In this document: piece by piece, positions 17,154-26,047 of the stretch
How positions within the stretch are numbered: position 1 is the first letter of the stretch
How the letters are laid out: each line of letters begins with the position of its first letter
Source of the DNA: Pontiella desulfatans
Lineage (GTDB): Bacteria; Verrucomicrobiota; Kiritimatiellia; Kiritimatiellales; Pontiellaceae
Direction: 5' to 3'
DNA length: 64,000 nucleotides
NCBI RefSeq assembly: GCF_900890425.1
Contig: NZ_CAAHFG010000002.1
Coordinates: forward strand, 682,001-746,000
The notes under the pieces: generated by a model
Database searches by the model: none
Told to the model about the DNA's origin: nothing
Seen by the model: only the letters and a program-made list of their open reading frames with translations
Position numbers and translations under genes: made by a program

Positions 17154-17700
17154 GTGGATGGCCATGCAAGGGCAACTTGACATTGCTCGGTTGGTCTTTA
17201 TTGATGAGGCTGGAGCCAAGACCAATATGACTCGGCTGTACGGACGCTCGCCGAAAAATGAGCGGGCTTACGATCACGCCCCGCATGGCCATTGGTGTAC
17301 CACCACCATGATCTCCTCCATTCGTTTCAACGGAGAAACAGCCTGCATGGCGATTGATGCCGCCACAAGCGGCGATGTATTCCGTGCCTATGTCGAACAG
17401 GTTCTAGCTCCGACTCTTCGAGTGGGCGATATCGTTGTGCTTGATAACCTCTCGGCTCATAAGGACAAGGCTTCGTTACAGTTGATCGAAGAAGCTGGGG
17501 CAGAGGTTTGGTTCCTTCCGCCCTACAGTCCTGATCTCAATCCCATCGAAAAGATGTGGAGCAAAGTAAAGCAATTGCTTCGCGGGGAAAAAGCGCGCTC
17601 CCTGGAATCTCTGTTTGATGCGATCGGCGCTGCCTTAGGGTGCGTTAGTGCGGCGGATGCTCAAGGTTGGTTTGCCTCATGCGGCTACAGTTTAAATTAA
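17134..17700 (+). CDS. IS630 transposase, frame B (DDE catalytic part)
   Basis: 188 aa as an open frame; the family reading actually enters this frame at the A8 run (17094-17101), giving KKTLHASEQGREDVKLARAE. The DDE catalytic triad is visible: D in LVFIDEAGAKTNM, D in IVVLDNLSAHKD and E in PDLNPIEKMWSKVK. This suggests programmed frameshifting or transcriptional slippage, as in other IS630 members. The copy looks intact and potentially active. Confidence 0.9.
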   Translation: MKLARAEWMAMQGQLDIARLVFIDEAGAKTNMTRLYGRSPKNERAYDHAPHGHWCTTTMISSIRFNGETACMAIDAATSGDVFRAYVEQVLAPTLRVGDIVVLDNLSAHKDKASLQLIEEAGAEVWFLPPYSPDLNPIEKMWSKVKQLLRGEKARSLESLFDAIGAALGCVSAADAQGWFASCGYSLN

Positions 17701-17707
17701 ATTGCTC
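17683..17707 (-). repeat. IS630 right terminal inverted repeat
   Basis: On the minus strand it begins GAGCAATTTAATTTAAA and ends CTGTAGCC, the counterpart of the left end. Its last plus-strand base (C17707) forms part of the stop codon of the neighbouring minus-strand gene. Confidence 0.85.
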
Positions 17708-18327
17708 TAGAACCCGGCACCGACTCCGATGCTGAAGAAGGGTTCCCAGTCGTCGTAGGGGGATTTGTCGCTCTGGAGCACATCGAACAGGATCTGTGCA
17801 TTCAGCCAGCTGCGTTCACTGAGCGGTTGAATGTATCCCCCGCCGGCAAACAGGAACGGCACCCATTCCCGTTCCGAGCTGCCGTCCGTATAGAACAGCT
17901 CATAGTTGTATGTTGCGGGTTCGAGTTGCACATAGAATTTCGGGTTGATCTGATGCCTTGCAAAAATACTGCCCCCGTAATTGCTGGTTGTATGGCTCGT
18001 GGCATACCGGTCATCCTTAATGTAGTCATAGCGGACCTTGATTCCTGTTGAGAGCTTGGGGGTCAGCCGATAACCGAGCATAGGTTCTATTCCGATAACC
18101 GTATAGCTTCCGATGGACAGGTTGATATACCCCCCAAAGAAGAGGTTGTCCCGAATGCTCGATTGGGGTTTTGTGGCGAGTGGCTTTTTGTTTGCAGCAT
18201 CCGTTTCTTCGCGCACGGGCGGTCTGTTTTCTCCGTCGGTGTCCGAGGAATCATCGGTGTCTCCGGCAAAAACGTGCAGCCCGCCGGCCATAAACAACCC
18301 GAGTAATACGCGACCTATCTGTTTCAT
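17707..18327 (-). CDS. Small outer-membrane beta-barrel protein
   Basis: 206 aa. A signal peptide (MKQIGRVLLGLFMAGGLHVFA) is followed by an acidic, low-complexity linker (about residues 22-55). The barrel region then has alternating strands (YINLSIGSYTVIGIEPMLGY, TGIKVRYDYIKDD, YVQLEPATYNYELFY) and ends in GVGAGF with a terminal Phe, the usual BAM recognition residue. The ligand is unknown. The stop codon (CTA on plus, 17707-17709) uses one base of the IS630 element and the duplicated TA. Confidence 0.75.
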   Translation of the reverse strand: MKQIGRVLLGLFMAGGLHVFAGDTDDSSDTDGENRPPVREETDAANKKPLATKPQSSIRDNLFFGGYINLSIGSYTVIGIEPMLGYRLTPKLSTGIKVRYDYIKDDRYATSHTTSNYGGSIFARHQINPKFYVQLEPATYNYELFYTDGSSEREWVPFLFAGGGYIQPLSERSWLNAQILFDVLQSDKSPYDDWEPFFSIGVGAGF

Positions 18328-18578
18328 TGTATCTGCTCTCCAATTTGTTTTTACATGGCGCCAAATCGATCAGTGAAGCGAAGGAAGAAATACCATCTTT
18401 TAAAACGGCAGTAGACAACTATTACCTTCCAAAATTGACCTGCCGTATTGCGGGGTGCTTTTTTGTTCATGCCCGAATGCCTCTGCGCTAAAGTGCCTGT
18501 ATCCGTGGCGCTCGGATAGGGACGCAAACGGGAGGCTTGCATTACGTTTGAGTGAAACCGGCACACAGGGAATTTTTA

Positions 18579-19619
18579 ATGAGCATGAACAAAACAACAA
18601 CCGATACGGCTGCCCATAGACAGCCCATGAAGATCATCAAGCGGTCTGAAATGGCGAATTGTTACACTATGGCGGAGGCGATAGACGGAATGTCGCGCGC
18701 GTTCGCCAGCCTGTCATCCGGCGAGTGCGAAGTCCCGCACCGGTACATCGTGAATACGTCGGACGACGCGATGACCTTGTTGTCGAAACCCGTGTTTGTG
18801 ACTAATCAGGACAAGTTCTGTGTTAAGATCCTGACCCAAAAAAACACCTATGCCGTTCCGGGCATTCCAACCATTCTGGGCGTTGTCCTGCTGATGGATG
18901 CCGTGACCGGCGAAATTCTCGCAATGATGGATGGGGACTTCATCACCGCCATCCGCACGGGGGCGGCCAGCGGGCTCGCCACGAAATACCTGGCGCGGGA
19001 GGATTCCCGTACCTTGGCGGTCTTTGGGTGCGGAGGCCAGGGAAGAACCCAGCTCGAAGCCGTGGATGCCGTGCGCGATATTGAAAAGATCTGGGTTTTT
19101 GACCCATCCCGGGAGCACGCCGAAAGGTTCGTTGAGGATATGAGCCGTAAAACCAAGGCAAGCATTGAGATTGGCCAAGATCTGTCGGTGCTGAAAGAGG
19201 TGGACATCATCTGCACCGCGACCAACGCGCAACGCCCTCTTTTTTATAAGGAACACCTAAAGAAGGGAACGCACATCAATGCCATTGGCTCCTTCCGGCC
19301 CGAAATGCAGGAACTGGATCCGGCCATCATCCACTCGTCCCGGTCCTATTTCGACGACATGGAGGACTGTCTTAACGAAAGCGGCGATTATTTGAAGGCC
19401 ATCGGTAACGCCGGGCATTCCTCCGAGGATTCCAGCGAATGGCTCGCCGGCGAGATCGGCGCATGTGTTCTTGGAAGGATCGGGGGGCGGATCAATCCCG
19501 ACGAGACCACCATTTTCAAAAGCGTGGGAACCGCGATCCAGGATTTTGTCGTGGCGGAGGAAATCTATGGGAAATCCAAAGCGGACGGTTTCGGGACGGA
19601 GATCCGGCTGAACGAATAG
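18579..19619 (+). CDS. Ornithine cyclodeaminase / mu-crystallin family protein
   Basis: 346 aa from ATG 18579 (GTG 18552 and ATG 18585 are alternatives; CAGGGA sits about 9 nt before 18579). The fold is an NAD(P)-dependent oxidoreductase: Rossmann motif LAVFGCGGQGRTQLEAV, substrate-side motif DGDFITAIRTGAASGLATKY, and CTATNAQRPLF with GTHINAIGSFRPEMQELD. The family includes ornithine cyclodeaminase, alanine dehydrogenase and ketimine reductases, and the sequence alone does not settle the substrate. It stands alone with about 250 bp of non-coding DNA upstream. Confidence 0.85.
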   Translation: MSMNKTTTDTAAHRQPMKIIKRSEMANCYTMAEAIDGMSRAFASLSSGECEVPHRYIVNTSDDAMTLLSKPVFVTNQDKFCVKILTQKNTYAVPGIPTILGVVLLMDAVTGEILAMMDGDFITAIRTGAASGLATKYLAREDSRTLAVFGCGGQGRTQLEAVDAVRDIEKIWVFDPSREHAERFVEDMSRKTKASIEIGQDLSVLKEVDIICTATNAQRPLFYKEHLKKGTHINAIGSFRPEMQELDPAIIHSSRSYFDDMEDCLNESGDYLKAIGNAGHSSEDSSEWLAGEIGACVLGRIGGRINPDETTIFKSVGTAIQDFVVAEEIYGKSKADGFGTEIRLNE

Positions 19620-19665
19620 CCTGTTTTGGTGCCGCAGTTGGTTCTGATCCTGCTACATTGATTCC

Positions 19666-20649
19666 ATGGAAATGATCCACGAATCCATTTCAATCCTGGG
19701 CGCATTCGCTCCCTTTGCCTGCATCGCCCTATTCCTGCTGGCCAGCCTGCTGGTCGTATGGCGGCTTGAGGTTTTGTCGGGCCAGGGCGTGGAGGGCACC
19801 GTGCTTGGAACGATTTTCATGCCGTTCTGCTCCGGCATGGGCAATCTGGTGTTTGCGATCGTGCTGGCCCGGAACCATGGAAGTGGCGACGACGTGCTCG
19901 TCAACTGCCTGTTCAACAACATCACCAACCTGACGCTGTTGATCGGCTTGCCCGTGCTGATCTGGAGCATGGCGAGCATTCCGCGCAAAAAGAGCCAGGC
20001 GGCATTGCGCGAGCACAAGGTCGGTAGGCTATCGCTGGCGCTCAACCTGGTGGCGGCCCTGTTTTTCTCGCTCTTTGTTTGGTTGCTTGCGATCGATGGA
20101 ACGCTTTCCAGAATGGATGGTTTCGTTCTGCTGGCCCTGTTTGTTTTTTGGCAGTGCTTCCATGTCTACGACGTGAAAAAGACCAACCTGCTCACGAAAA
20201 AGCGCTATCCGGCAACGCTGGTGTTCGACGTGGTTTTGCTGCTGGCGGGGGCGTTCGGGGTTTTCATCAGCACCGACTGGCTGGTGCAATGGTTCCAGAC
20301 GCTCGATAGCAAGCTGGTTCCTGCCCACGTGCTAGGCTGGGCAAGCGGCGTGCTCATGGTGTTGCCGAATGCGCTGTTGGCCTTCTACTACGGAGCCAAG
20401 GACCGCATGGACGTCGTCTATACTTCGCAATCCGGCGATGCGCACATTTGCATCCCCCTTTGCATCGGTATTTTTGCGGCGTTCCGGGCCATTCCTTCCT
20501 CGGCCTTCCTGCAGCAATCCCTGCTGATCCTGATGGGGCTATGTGCCGTGCACCTGGTTTTCGTGGTGCTGCTCGGACGCTTGCCCCGAATCTTCGCGGC
20601 CCTCTTCCTGGCCGCCTTCGGCTATTTCCTATGGGCGGGATTGAGGTAG
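19666..20649 (+). CDS. CaCA-like (sodium/calcium exchanger fold) membrane protein
   Basis: 327 aa, about ten TM segments in two inverted halves. Each half has a weak version of the alpha-repeat: FCSGMGNLVFAIVLAR with NCLFNNITNLTLLIGL in the first, GWASGVLMVLPNALLAFYYG in the second. In canonical exchangers these loops carry acidic residues (GxSxPE) that bind the cation; here they are mostly replaced (MGN, LPN). The transported ion may differ, so I call the fold rather than the substrate. Confidence 0.6.
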   Translation: MEMIHESISILGAFAPFACIALFLLASLLVVWRLEVLSGQGVEGTVLGTIFMPFCSGMGNLVFAIVLARNHGSGDDVLVNCLFNNITNLTLLIGLPVLIWSMASIPRKKSQAALREHKVGRLSLALNLVAALFFSLFVWLLAIDGTLSRMDGFVLLALFVFWQCFHVYDVKKTNLLTKKRYPATLVFDVVLLLAGAFGVFISTDWLVQWFQTLDSKLVPAHVLGWASGVLMVLPNALLAFYYGAKDRMDVVYTSQSGDAHICIPLCIGIFAAFRAIPSSAFLQQSLLILMGLCAVHLVFVVLLGRLPRIFAALFLAAFGYFLWAGLR

Positions 20650-20659
20650 CGAGGCTTGC

Positions 20660-21079
20660 TCACGCCTGTAGCGGATCGGCGATGAACGCTTCGAGCAGCT
20701 CGCTGAAGTGGATCTGGGCGGAGGTCCACCGGGGGTTGCTGGTGATTTCCCCGGTACTCTTCCCCGTGTTGTTGAAAAGCACGAGCAGGTCGGTTCCAAC
20801 GCACATGTGGGCATCGAAGCCGGAGCCATAGCCCTCGTGCGAAAAGGCAAAATCGCCAACGGGAATGCGGTTGGGGTCGAGCGTGTCGCGCAAGGCGGCG
20901 ATGTCGGTGCTGAAATCGGCGAGAAACTCGTCTTTCCGGTTTCCGCCATATTCAATCAGCTTCCAGCCGTTCACGCTCTTTTCCACAATGGCCCATTCAT
21001 CGAACACCGGTTCGCCAATGGCGCGTTCCAGGTTGAGCAGGGCGGTGTCGATACGGTCGGTGGCGGCAGCTAGGTTCAT
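20660..21079 (-). CDS. Hypothetical cytoplasmic protein
   Basis: 139 aa, no signal peptide or TM segment, acidic overall. GAGGA lies just upstream of the ATG at 21079. The chain has a helical N-terminus (RIDTALLNLERAIGEPVFDE) and a mixed C-terminal part (HEGYGSGFDAHMCVGTDLLV). I do not recognise the family. It ends 11 nt from the convergent CaCA-like gene. Confidence 0.6.
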   Translation of the reverse strand: MNLAAATDRIDTALLNLERAIGEPVFDEWAIVEKSVNGWKLIEYGGNRKDEFLADFSTDIAALRDTLDPNRIPVGDFAFSHEGYGSGFDAHMCVGTDLLVLFNNTGKSTGEITSNPRWTSAQIHFSELLEAFIADPLQA

Positions 21080-21277
21080 GGTAAATCCTCGGAAGTTATT
21101 TGCCGTTTACCATAATGGATTCGGAGGAGGGGGCAATAAAACAACGGTCGTGATGAAAAAAAACAGCGCACGGGAAAAGAGGAGGAGAAACCCATGCACT
21201 GCCTTGAAACTGTTGCAAGCTTCACACACGAAACGAACGCCTCCACCGGTTGTGGACACGCCCTCCACTCTTTTTCC

Positions 21278-21317
21278 CCGGACGGAAAAAGTGACGGCCG
21301 TCAGTTTTTCCGTCCGG
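21278..21317. repeat. 40-nt nested palindrome
   Basis: CCGGACGGAAAAA (21278-21290) pairs perfectly with TTTTTCCGTCCGG (21305-21317); the centre TGACGGCCGTCA is itself a palindrome, and only one G:G position on each side breaks the dyad. It lies about 45 bp beyond the stop of the minus-strand kinase-like gene. It could be that gene's terminator or a protein-binding or cruciform site. The surrounding 282 bp (21080-21361) hold no supported gene. Confidence 0.75.
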
Positions 21318-21361
21318 CATGTGGCTTCATGGTTTCGGCCGGTGGCCGGATGGAGTGGCGG

Positions 21362-23608
21362 TTAGGCTTTTTTGCCGCGGCTGAGGATGGGGAGGAAGAC
21401 CAGGCGCGGGCAGATGAAGACGGCGACCAGTGCGATGGAGAGGCCGACGATGCCTTTGGTGGTTTCGGCCTGGGCCAGCGCCGGGGCAATGATGCCGATG
21501 CCGAGGAGCATCCAGAGGGTTAGAAGGCCGCGCATGTGGCGCCCCATGATCTGGGGGATGTTGAAGAAGAGGTCGAACACCCAGTGTTCGAGCAGGGCGC
21601 CGTGCTCCCCGAAGACCGGGATGATGTGTACGACGGAGGTGGCGCGGCGGCTGACGAGGAAGCGCGCGAGGTGCGGGTAGGTGGTGGTCATTTGCAACGG
21701 GAAGGCGAGATAGCCGATATATTTGACGAACGAGAGCGGTGCGGCCACGAGGTAGTCGCGCCAGTTGCGCTCGCGGATCATTAGATAAACCACGTAGAAG
21801 CCTCGGCACAGGGAGCCGGGGGAGATGGGGGTGACTTGGAAGAGGGCAACGATGCCGGCGAAGGCCAGCGATGCGTCGGATTTGTCGCCCGTCTTGTGGA
21901 AGACATAGGCCGCGACGAAAGCGCCGGTGATGACGCTGAAGATCTGGGTGACGGGAATGGTGCAGAAGTGGACTGCCATGCTTTTGAGGTATTTGACGAT
22001 GTAAGGTTCCTTGATGATGGAGACGATATGGTCGTGCTCCTCCCTGGTGAGCATGCCGTCGGCCTCGCCCTCGGCAACCTGGTCGAGGAACCACTTTTCG
22101 CGGAACGCTTCATCCTTGGCGAAGTCATAGATGAATTTGAAGAAGGCCACGAATCCGTTCCATGCGATAACCGGCCGGATGCAGAGGCGGTGAAGGCCGA
22201 TGGGCAGGAAGCCGACCGTGAAGCGCTCGAGGAAAAAGAGTCCGGGGTTATCTGCGAGCTTGCGGGTGCGCGTTTCGTCGGTGCGTCCGGCGCGGTGCCA
22301 GCCGATGAGGTCGTGCGCGGCGCGAGCCTTGAGAGCGGCCTTGAAATAGGCCGGTTTGGTGAAAATGCCAAGCATATGCTTGCGGAAGCTGCGGCTGCCC
22401 CAGCGCTGCCGGATCATCTTGCCGAGCAGCGGAACCGCGCCCAGCAGGTGGAAGAACGAGAACGTTAGGCCTCCTTTGCGCAGCGTTTCGGCAAAATCGT
22501 CATCGACGAGGTCGTCGGCCAGATAGCCTTCGACGAGGCCGTTGATCACATCCTGCCGCAACTCCTTGTCGAAGGTGGGGCGCAGGCCGTGGTGGGTGAT
22601 GTCCCAAAGCGACCGGCGATAGGCGCGATCCTGCACCTTGAGTTCGTCGATCATGGGTTGGACATCGGTAAACACCTCGGGATGGTCGGCCACATAGGCC
22701 TCCATCTTGGAGAGGTCGCAACGGTCGAACTGGACGAGGGCTCCGCGTTTCAGCCCGTTGAGGATGAGTTTGAAGTCGCCGGGGCTCATGGGCAGCCAGG
22801 GGAGCAGGGCGAGGCCGGCGCGGAAGTCGATGGCGCAGAGGCCGCCGTCCGCGGTGTCGGTTCGCTTCATGCAGTTGGGCTGGCTTTTCATGGTCGACCA
22901 TTCGTACTGCCGGGCAAACTCGGGGGCCCCCATGGCGTGCATCAGTTCAACCATGTCGCGCATGAAGCGGCGTTTGTCGACATACTCAGGGCTACCGGTC
23001 GCTTCCAGCGGGACATTTTTCCAGTCGAAGCGGCGGGAGATGTCTTCGTCGGCCTCGAGGTGCCACATGCGGCCTTCGACCCATTCGGTGATCTCGCCAT
23101 AGGCATTGAGGTTGGAATCCCAGAAGGAGGCATAGGCATCCTTCACGGCGGTTTCGCGGCCAAATTTGACGAGTCCGGCGCGGCGAACCAGCTTTTGCCA
23201 GAGCAACCCGGCGCGGCAGGCGCCATGGTTCACCTGCGAGCTGAACGGCCCTTGGAAGGCGAGCCAATAGGTGGTGTTGCGGAACCAGCGCGAAAAGCCG
23301 CTGGGGGGGATGACGATCTTTACGGCGTAGAGGTTGCCTTTTTCCAGCCCGGGAATGAACGTGCCTGCGGGAAGCTCAAGCCCCGTAAGTTTGCAGCGGT
23401 AGACCTGGCCGGCAAAACCGCCGCCGAGGAATTTATCGACCGTCAGCTCGGCTTTGCCGGAAATGGCAGGGAAGACCCCCGTGATGTCGATGGGCAGGAC
23501 GGTGCCTTTTTCATAGCGCACCGGGCGATGCTTGATGAGCAGTTGCGGATCGCCTGCGGCTTTTCCCAGTTCGTTGCAAAGTTCGGATGAATAGTCTTTT
23601 TTCGCCAT
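21362..23608 (-). CDS. Protein kinase-like membrane protein
   Basis: 748 aa from ATG 23608 (GGGGA upstream). The N-terminal 280 residues look like a divergent protein kinase or UbiB/ABC1 fold: a glycine-rich loop (LGGGFAGQVYRCKL, about 61-74), the VAIK-like lysine K97 in NLYAVKIVI, a possible catalytic-loop Asn in KSQPNCMKRT, and AIDFRAG (D261) in the DFG position. The second half is hydrophobic with several TM segments (about residues 540-748). A kinase-like head fused to a C-terminal multi-TM domain is unusual; membrane lipid or quinone phosphorylation or signalling are guesses. It stands alone with no partner gene adjacent. Confidence 0.6.
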   Translation of the reverse strand: MAKKDYSSELCNELGKAAGDPQLLIKHRPVRYEKGTVLPIDITGVFPAISGKAELTVDKFLGGGFAGQVYRCKLTGLELPAGTFIPGLEKGNLYAVKIVIPPSGFSRWFRNTTYWLAFQGPFSSQVNHGACRAGLLWQKLVRRAGLVKFGRETAVKDAYASFWDSNLNAYGEITEWVEGRMWHLEADEDISRRFDWKNVPLEATGSPEYVDKRRFMRDMVELMHAMGAPEFARQYEWSTMKSQPNCMKRTDTADGGLCAIDFRAGLALLPWLPMSPGDFKLILNGLKRGALVQFDRCDLSKMEAYVADHPEVFTDVQPMIDELKVQDRAYRRSLWDITHHGLRPTFDKELRQDVINGLVEGYLADDLVDDDFAETLRKGGLTFSFFHLLGAVPLLGKMIRQRWGSRSFRKHMLGIFTKPAYFKAALKARAAHDLIGWHRAGRTDETRTRKLADNPGLFFLERFTVGFLPIGLHRLCIRPVIAWNGFVAFFKFIYDFAKDEAFREKWFLDQVAEGEADGMLTREEHDHIVSIIKEPYIVKYLKSMAVHFCTIPVTQIFSVITGAFVAAYVFHKTGDKSDASLAFAGIVALFQVTPISPGSLCRGFYVVYLMIRERNWRDYLVAAPLSFVKYIGYLAFPLQMTTTYPHLARFLVSRRATSVVHIIPVFGEHGALLEHWVFDLFFNIPQIMGRHMRGLLTLWMLLGIGIIAPALAQAETTKGIVGLSIALVAVFICPRLVFLPILSRGKKA

Positions 23609-23836
23609 GTGTTCCCCGTTGAAAATGCAAAACAGCCGGAACCATGCCAAACCCCGCTTCCAATAACAAACCCTATGGAAGTTAAAAGGTGGCGGGGTTC
23701 CCTTGGCGGCCATCGGGGAGCGGATGTGTGTTTCCAAGTGTTTCGCTTCAGGTTGTTTAACCTTATTGGGACTTGCCACAAACAATGCTTTCTATAATGG
23801 TTCTAAGTATCCGTCGATGCATTGGAGCTGTTATTT

Positions 23837-25783
23837 ATGGAAAATATTGGAGCAACTTGTTTTGCGATAGCCGTTGCCAGCCTGTGCTGCGTAGGCGAAA
23901 TCATGGCTTCAGCCACGACGGCTCCTGTCTTTATCACCGGTACATCCAGCAACGACACGCTGTATGGAACGGCGGGAAACGACTGCATCGATGGCCTTGA
24001 AGGCGGCGATGTGATGATCGGGCTTGGGGGGGATGATTACTACTACGTTGATCACGAGCAGGATACCGTGGTTGAAAATCCGGACGAAGGTTTCGATACC
24101 GTTGAGTTGAAGTTTTGTTTCTGGACGAACATGAACGGCTGGCTGAATTCGGAGATCTATTCCATACCCACGAATGTGGAAAAGGTGGTCATGGGGCAGG
24201 ATGCGTTCGACGTGGTTGAGTTTGCATCCAACACGCTCGCGCATGTGTATGGCGATCCGATCGATTGGCGCGACCGACTGGACGATAATCAGTTCGATAA
24301 TGCCAGCAATTTGGTGAACACCTGCACGATGGCCTCAATCGCCAATGTGATGACCATGCTCGGTGAAGTGATCACGGAAGAAGAGGTGATTGCATACATG
24401 TACGCCAATGATTTGGTGGGGAACCGCGCCCGGGGGGATACGGATCCTGCCAATGTGGCCGTTGCGCTTGAAAGTGGATATGGTTGCGAGGTCTCGCTGT
24501 TAACGAATCGCCCGATGCCGGAAGTGGCGGAATACCTTGAAAGCGGGAAGGCCATCATCCTGGGGGTGGATTACGGCGTTGTGAATGTAAATGCGTCTCC
24601 CCGGGGCTATGACGACCACGCGATCACCCTCACCGGTGTGGCCTACAACGAAATGACCGGTGAACTCGAGGGATTCTATTATTGCGACAGCGGCGACGAA
24701 ACCAATCCATCCGGAGCGTCCTTCATGTCGACCAGCCTCTACCACGAGGCGCACGGACAGTATGTGCCTGACGGGAATTATCCGGGGGCCCAGATCGTCG
24801 TGGTGGACTTCCCCTTGAAGATCCAACGCGACAGTTTCCGGGTGGAAGGCTCCGTCGGCGGCAGTCCTGCAATCATTGGCAACAGCGGCGACAACGTGAT
24901 CTGGACAACGGATGGCAATGATTATGCCGAGGGCGGCAAGGGAAACGATGTGTTCCACGACGAGACCGGAGGCAACGATGTGTTCCTTCCCGGCGAAGGC
25001 AACGATGTTGTCCATAGTTTTTCCGGTGCCGATAGTTTTGTCTTTTCGGAAGGCGGCGGTATCGATGAGGTCATCGATACAGATGCCGATCTTGACGAAC
25101 TGGTATTCGATGCGAGCGTCGACAAGGCTGGCATGGTTCTGGGACTGGATGGCAGCGATCTATGGGTGGCCTATGGCAGTAATGATCGGGTTCGGGTGTC
25201 CGGTTATGACAATGGGTATGGTTTCTCGATTCGTATGGCGGATGGCACAGCACTTGAGCCTTCCGCCTTATCGAACCTGGTTGCACAAATGGAAGCCTAT
25301 TGTGGAACCAACGGCATCGATTTTTCCGACCCTGCGGCGGTGCAGGCCGACTCCAACCTCGTTGCCATGATACAGGGCGGTTGGCGGCAGGATACGAATG
25401 CAATCAACTACCAGGCATGGATTGCCATGCACGCCGTGGGGCACGCATCGAGCGGCTATGCGCAGGCGCCGGCGGGCGATGGCGTGGGAAACCTCCTCAA
25501 ATATGCCGCCGGTTTTTCGCCCTTCGTTCCGGTCGCGGCCAGCAACCTCTTCACGTTTGCCGGCGATTCCTCCACCGGGCGCTTCAAAATGGTCTACGCC
25601 CAATCCAGGCGCGCCAACGCTTCCCTGGTGCCGGAATGGTCGGCCTCGCTCACCAACGGTTGGCAAGCGGGAGGCATTCAGACCATCATTCTCAACGAAA
25701 CCTCGACGAATGAGTTGCGGGAAGCGTCCGTCCCGTTGGGGCAGACGGGCTTCATGCGCCTTCGCGCCGTGCTGGAGGAATAG
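23837..25783 (+). CDS. Secreted RTX protein with an embedded C39-like cysteine peptidase domain
   Basis: 648 aa from ATG 23837 (GGAG nine bases upstream; a TATAAT box at 23793-23798). After the signal region come RTX calcium-binding nonapeptides (GTAGNDCIDGLEGGD, GLGGDDYYYVD). A papain/C39-like domain follows with C163 in NTCTMASIANVM, H261 in YDDHAITLTGV and D284 in YYCDSGDE. Then come a second RTX block (GNSGDNVIWTTDGNDYAEGG, TGGNDVFLPGEGNDVV) and a C-terminal PVC-type domain (GVGNLLKYAAGFSP). The order suggests a calcium-dependent exported protease or self-processing protein. No type I secretion genes are in the window. Confidence 0.75.
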   Translation: MENIGATCFAIAVASLCCVGEIMASATTAPVFITGTSSNDTLYGTAGNDCIDGLEGGDVMIGLGGDDYYYVDHEQDTVVENPDEGFDTVELKFCFWTNMNGWLNSEIYSIPTNVEKVVMGQDAFDVVEFASNTLAHVYGDPIDWRDRLDDNQFDNASNLVNTCTMASIANVMTMLGEVITEEEVIAYMYANDLVGNRARGDTDPANVAVALESGYGCEVSLLTNRPMPEVAEYLESGKAIILGVDYGVVNVNASPRGYDDHAITLTGVAYNEMTGELEGFYYCDSGDETNPSGASFMSTSLYHEAHGQYVPDGNYPGAQIVVVDFPLKIQRDSFRVEGSVGGSPAIIGNSGDNVIWTTDGNDYAEGGKGNDVFHDETGGNDVFLPGEGNDVVHSFSGADSFVFSEGGGIDEVIDTDADLDELVFDASVDKAGMVLGLDGSDLWVAYGSNDRVRVSGYDNGYGFSIRMADGTALEPSALSNLVAQMEAYCGTNGIDFSDPAAVQADSNLVAMIQGGWRQDTNAINYQAWIAMHAVGHASSGYAQAPAGDGVGNLLKYAAGFSPFVPVAASNLFTFAGDSSTGRFKMVYAQSRRANASLVPEWSASLTNGWQAGGIQTIILNETSTNELREASVPLGQTGFMRLRAVLEE

Positions 25784-25852
25784 GTCCGTCCTGCCTGAAT
25801 GCATGCCGATTTCGCTTGAATTGAGGGTCGGCCTTGCACATATTCCACCGAT

Positions 25853-25975
25853 CTTCAGGGCAGGGTGAAATTCCCGACCGGCGGTGACAGTCCGCGAGTT
25901 GGTCCGATGTTCGGAACAACAGGATGCAGTGGAATTCTGCGACCGACAGTATAGTCTGGATGAGAGAAGATTGTG
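25853..25975 (+). ncRNA. FMN riboswitch (RFN element)
   Basis: The conserved RFN core is readable: CAGGGTGAAATTCCCGACC, GGCGGT, AGTCCGCGAG, then GATGCAGTGGAATTCTGCGACCG broken by variable bases, and the closing ACAGTATAGTCTGGATGAGAG. It lies directly upstream of ribBA with an intrinsic terminator between. FMN binding should favour the terminator and shut down the riboflavin genes. Confidence 0.95.
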
Positions 25976-25998
25976 CATTGCCATAGGTCTGCGATTTG

Positions 25999-26029
25999 CC
26001 CTGAAGACGTGCGGTCTTCAGGGTTTTTT
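25999..26029 (+). terminator. Riboswitch-controlled terminator before ribBA
   Basis: A perfect 10-bp stem, CCCTGAAGAC (25999-26008) with GTCTTCAGGG (26014-26023), is followed by six T (26024-26029). This is the expression platform of the FMN riboswitch. The upstream arm resembles TCTTCAGGGC at the 5' end of the aptamer (25852-25861), so an antiterminator pairing is plausible. Confidence 0.9.
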
Positions 26030-26047
26030 GATTTACAGGAGCAAATT

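Larger units (their letters stand above)
16708..17707 (+). mobile_element. IS630-family insertion sequence, 1000 bp
   Basis: Terminal inverted repeats of 25 bp (16708-16732 and 17683-17707, 19/25 matching, outer GAGCA and inner TAGCC) enclose two overlapping transposase frames. The element is flanked by TA at 16706-16707 and 17708-17709, the IS630/Tc1 target duplication. It sits exactly in the stop codons of two convergent genes and leaves both intact. Confidence 0.92.
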
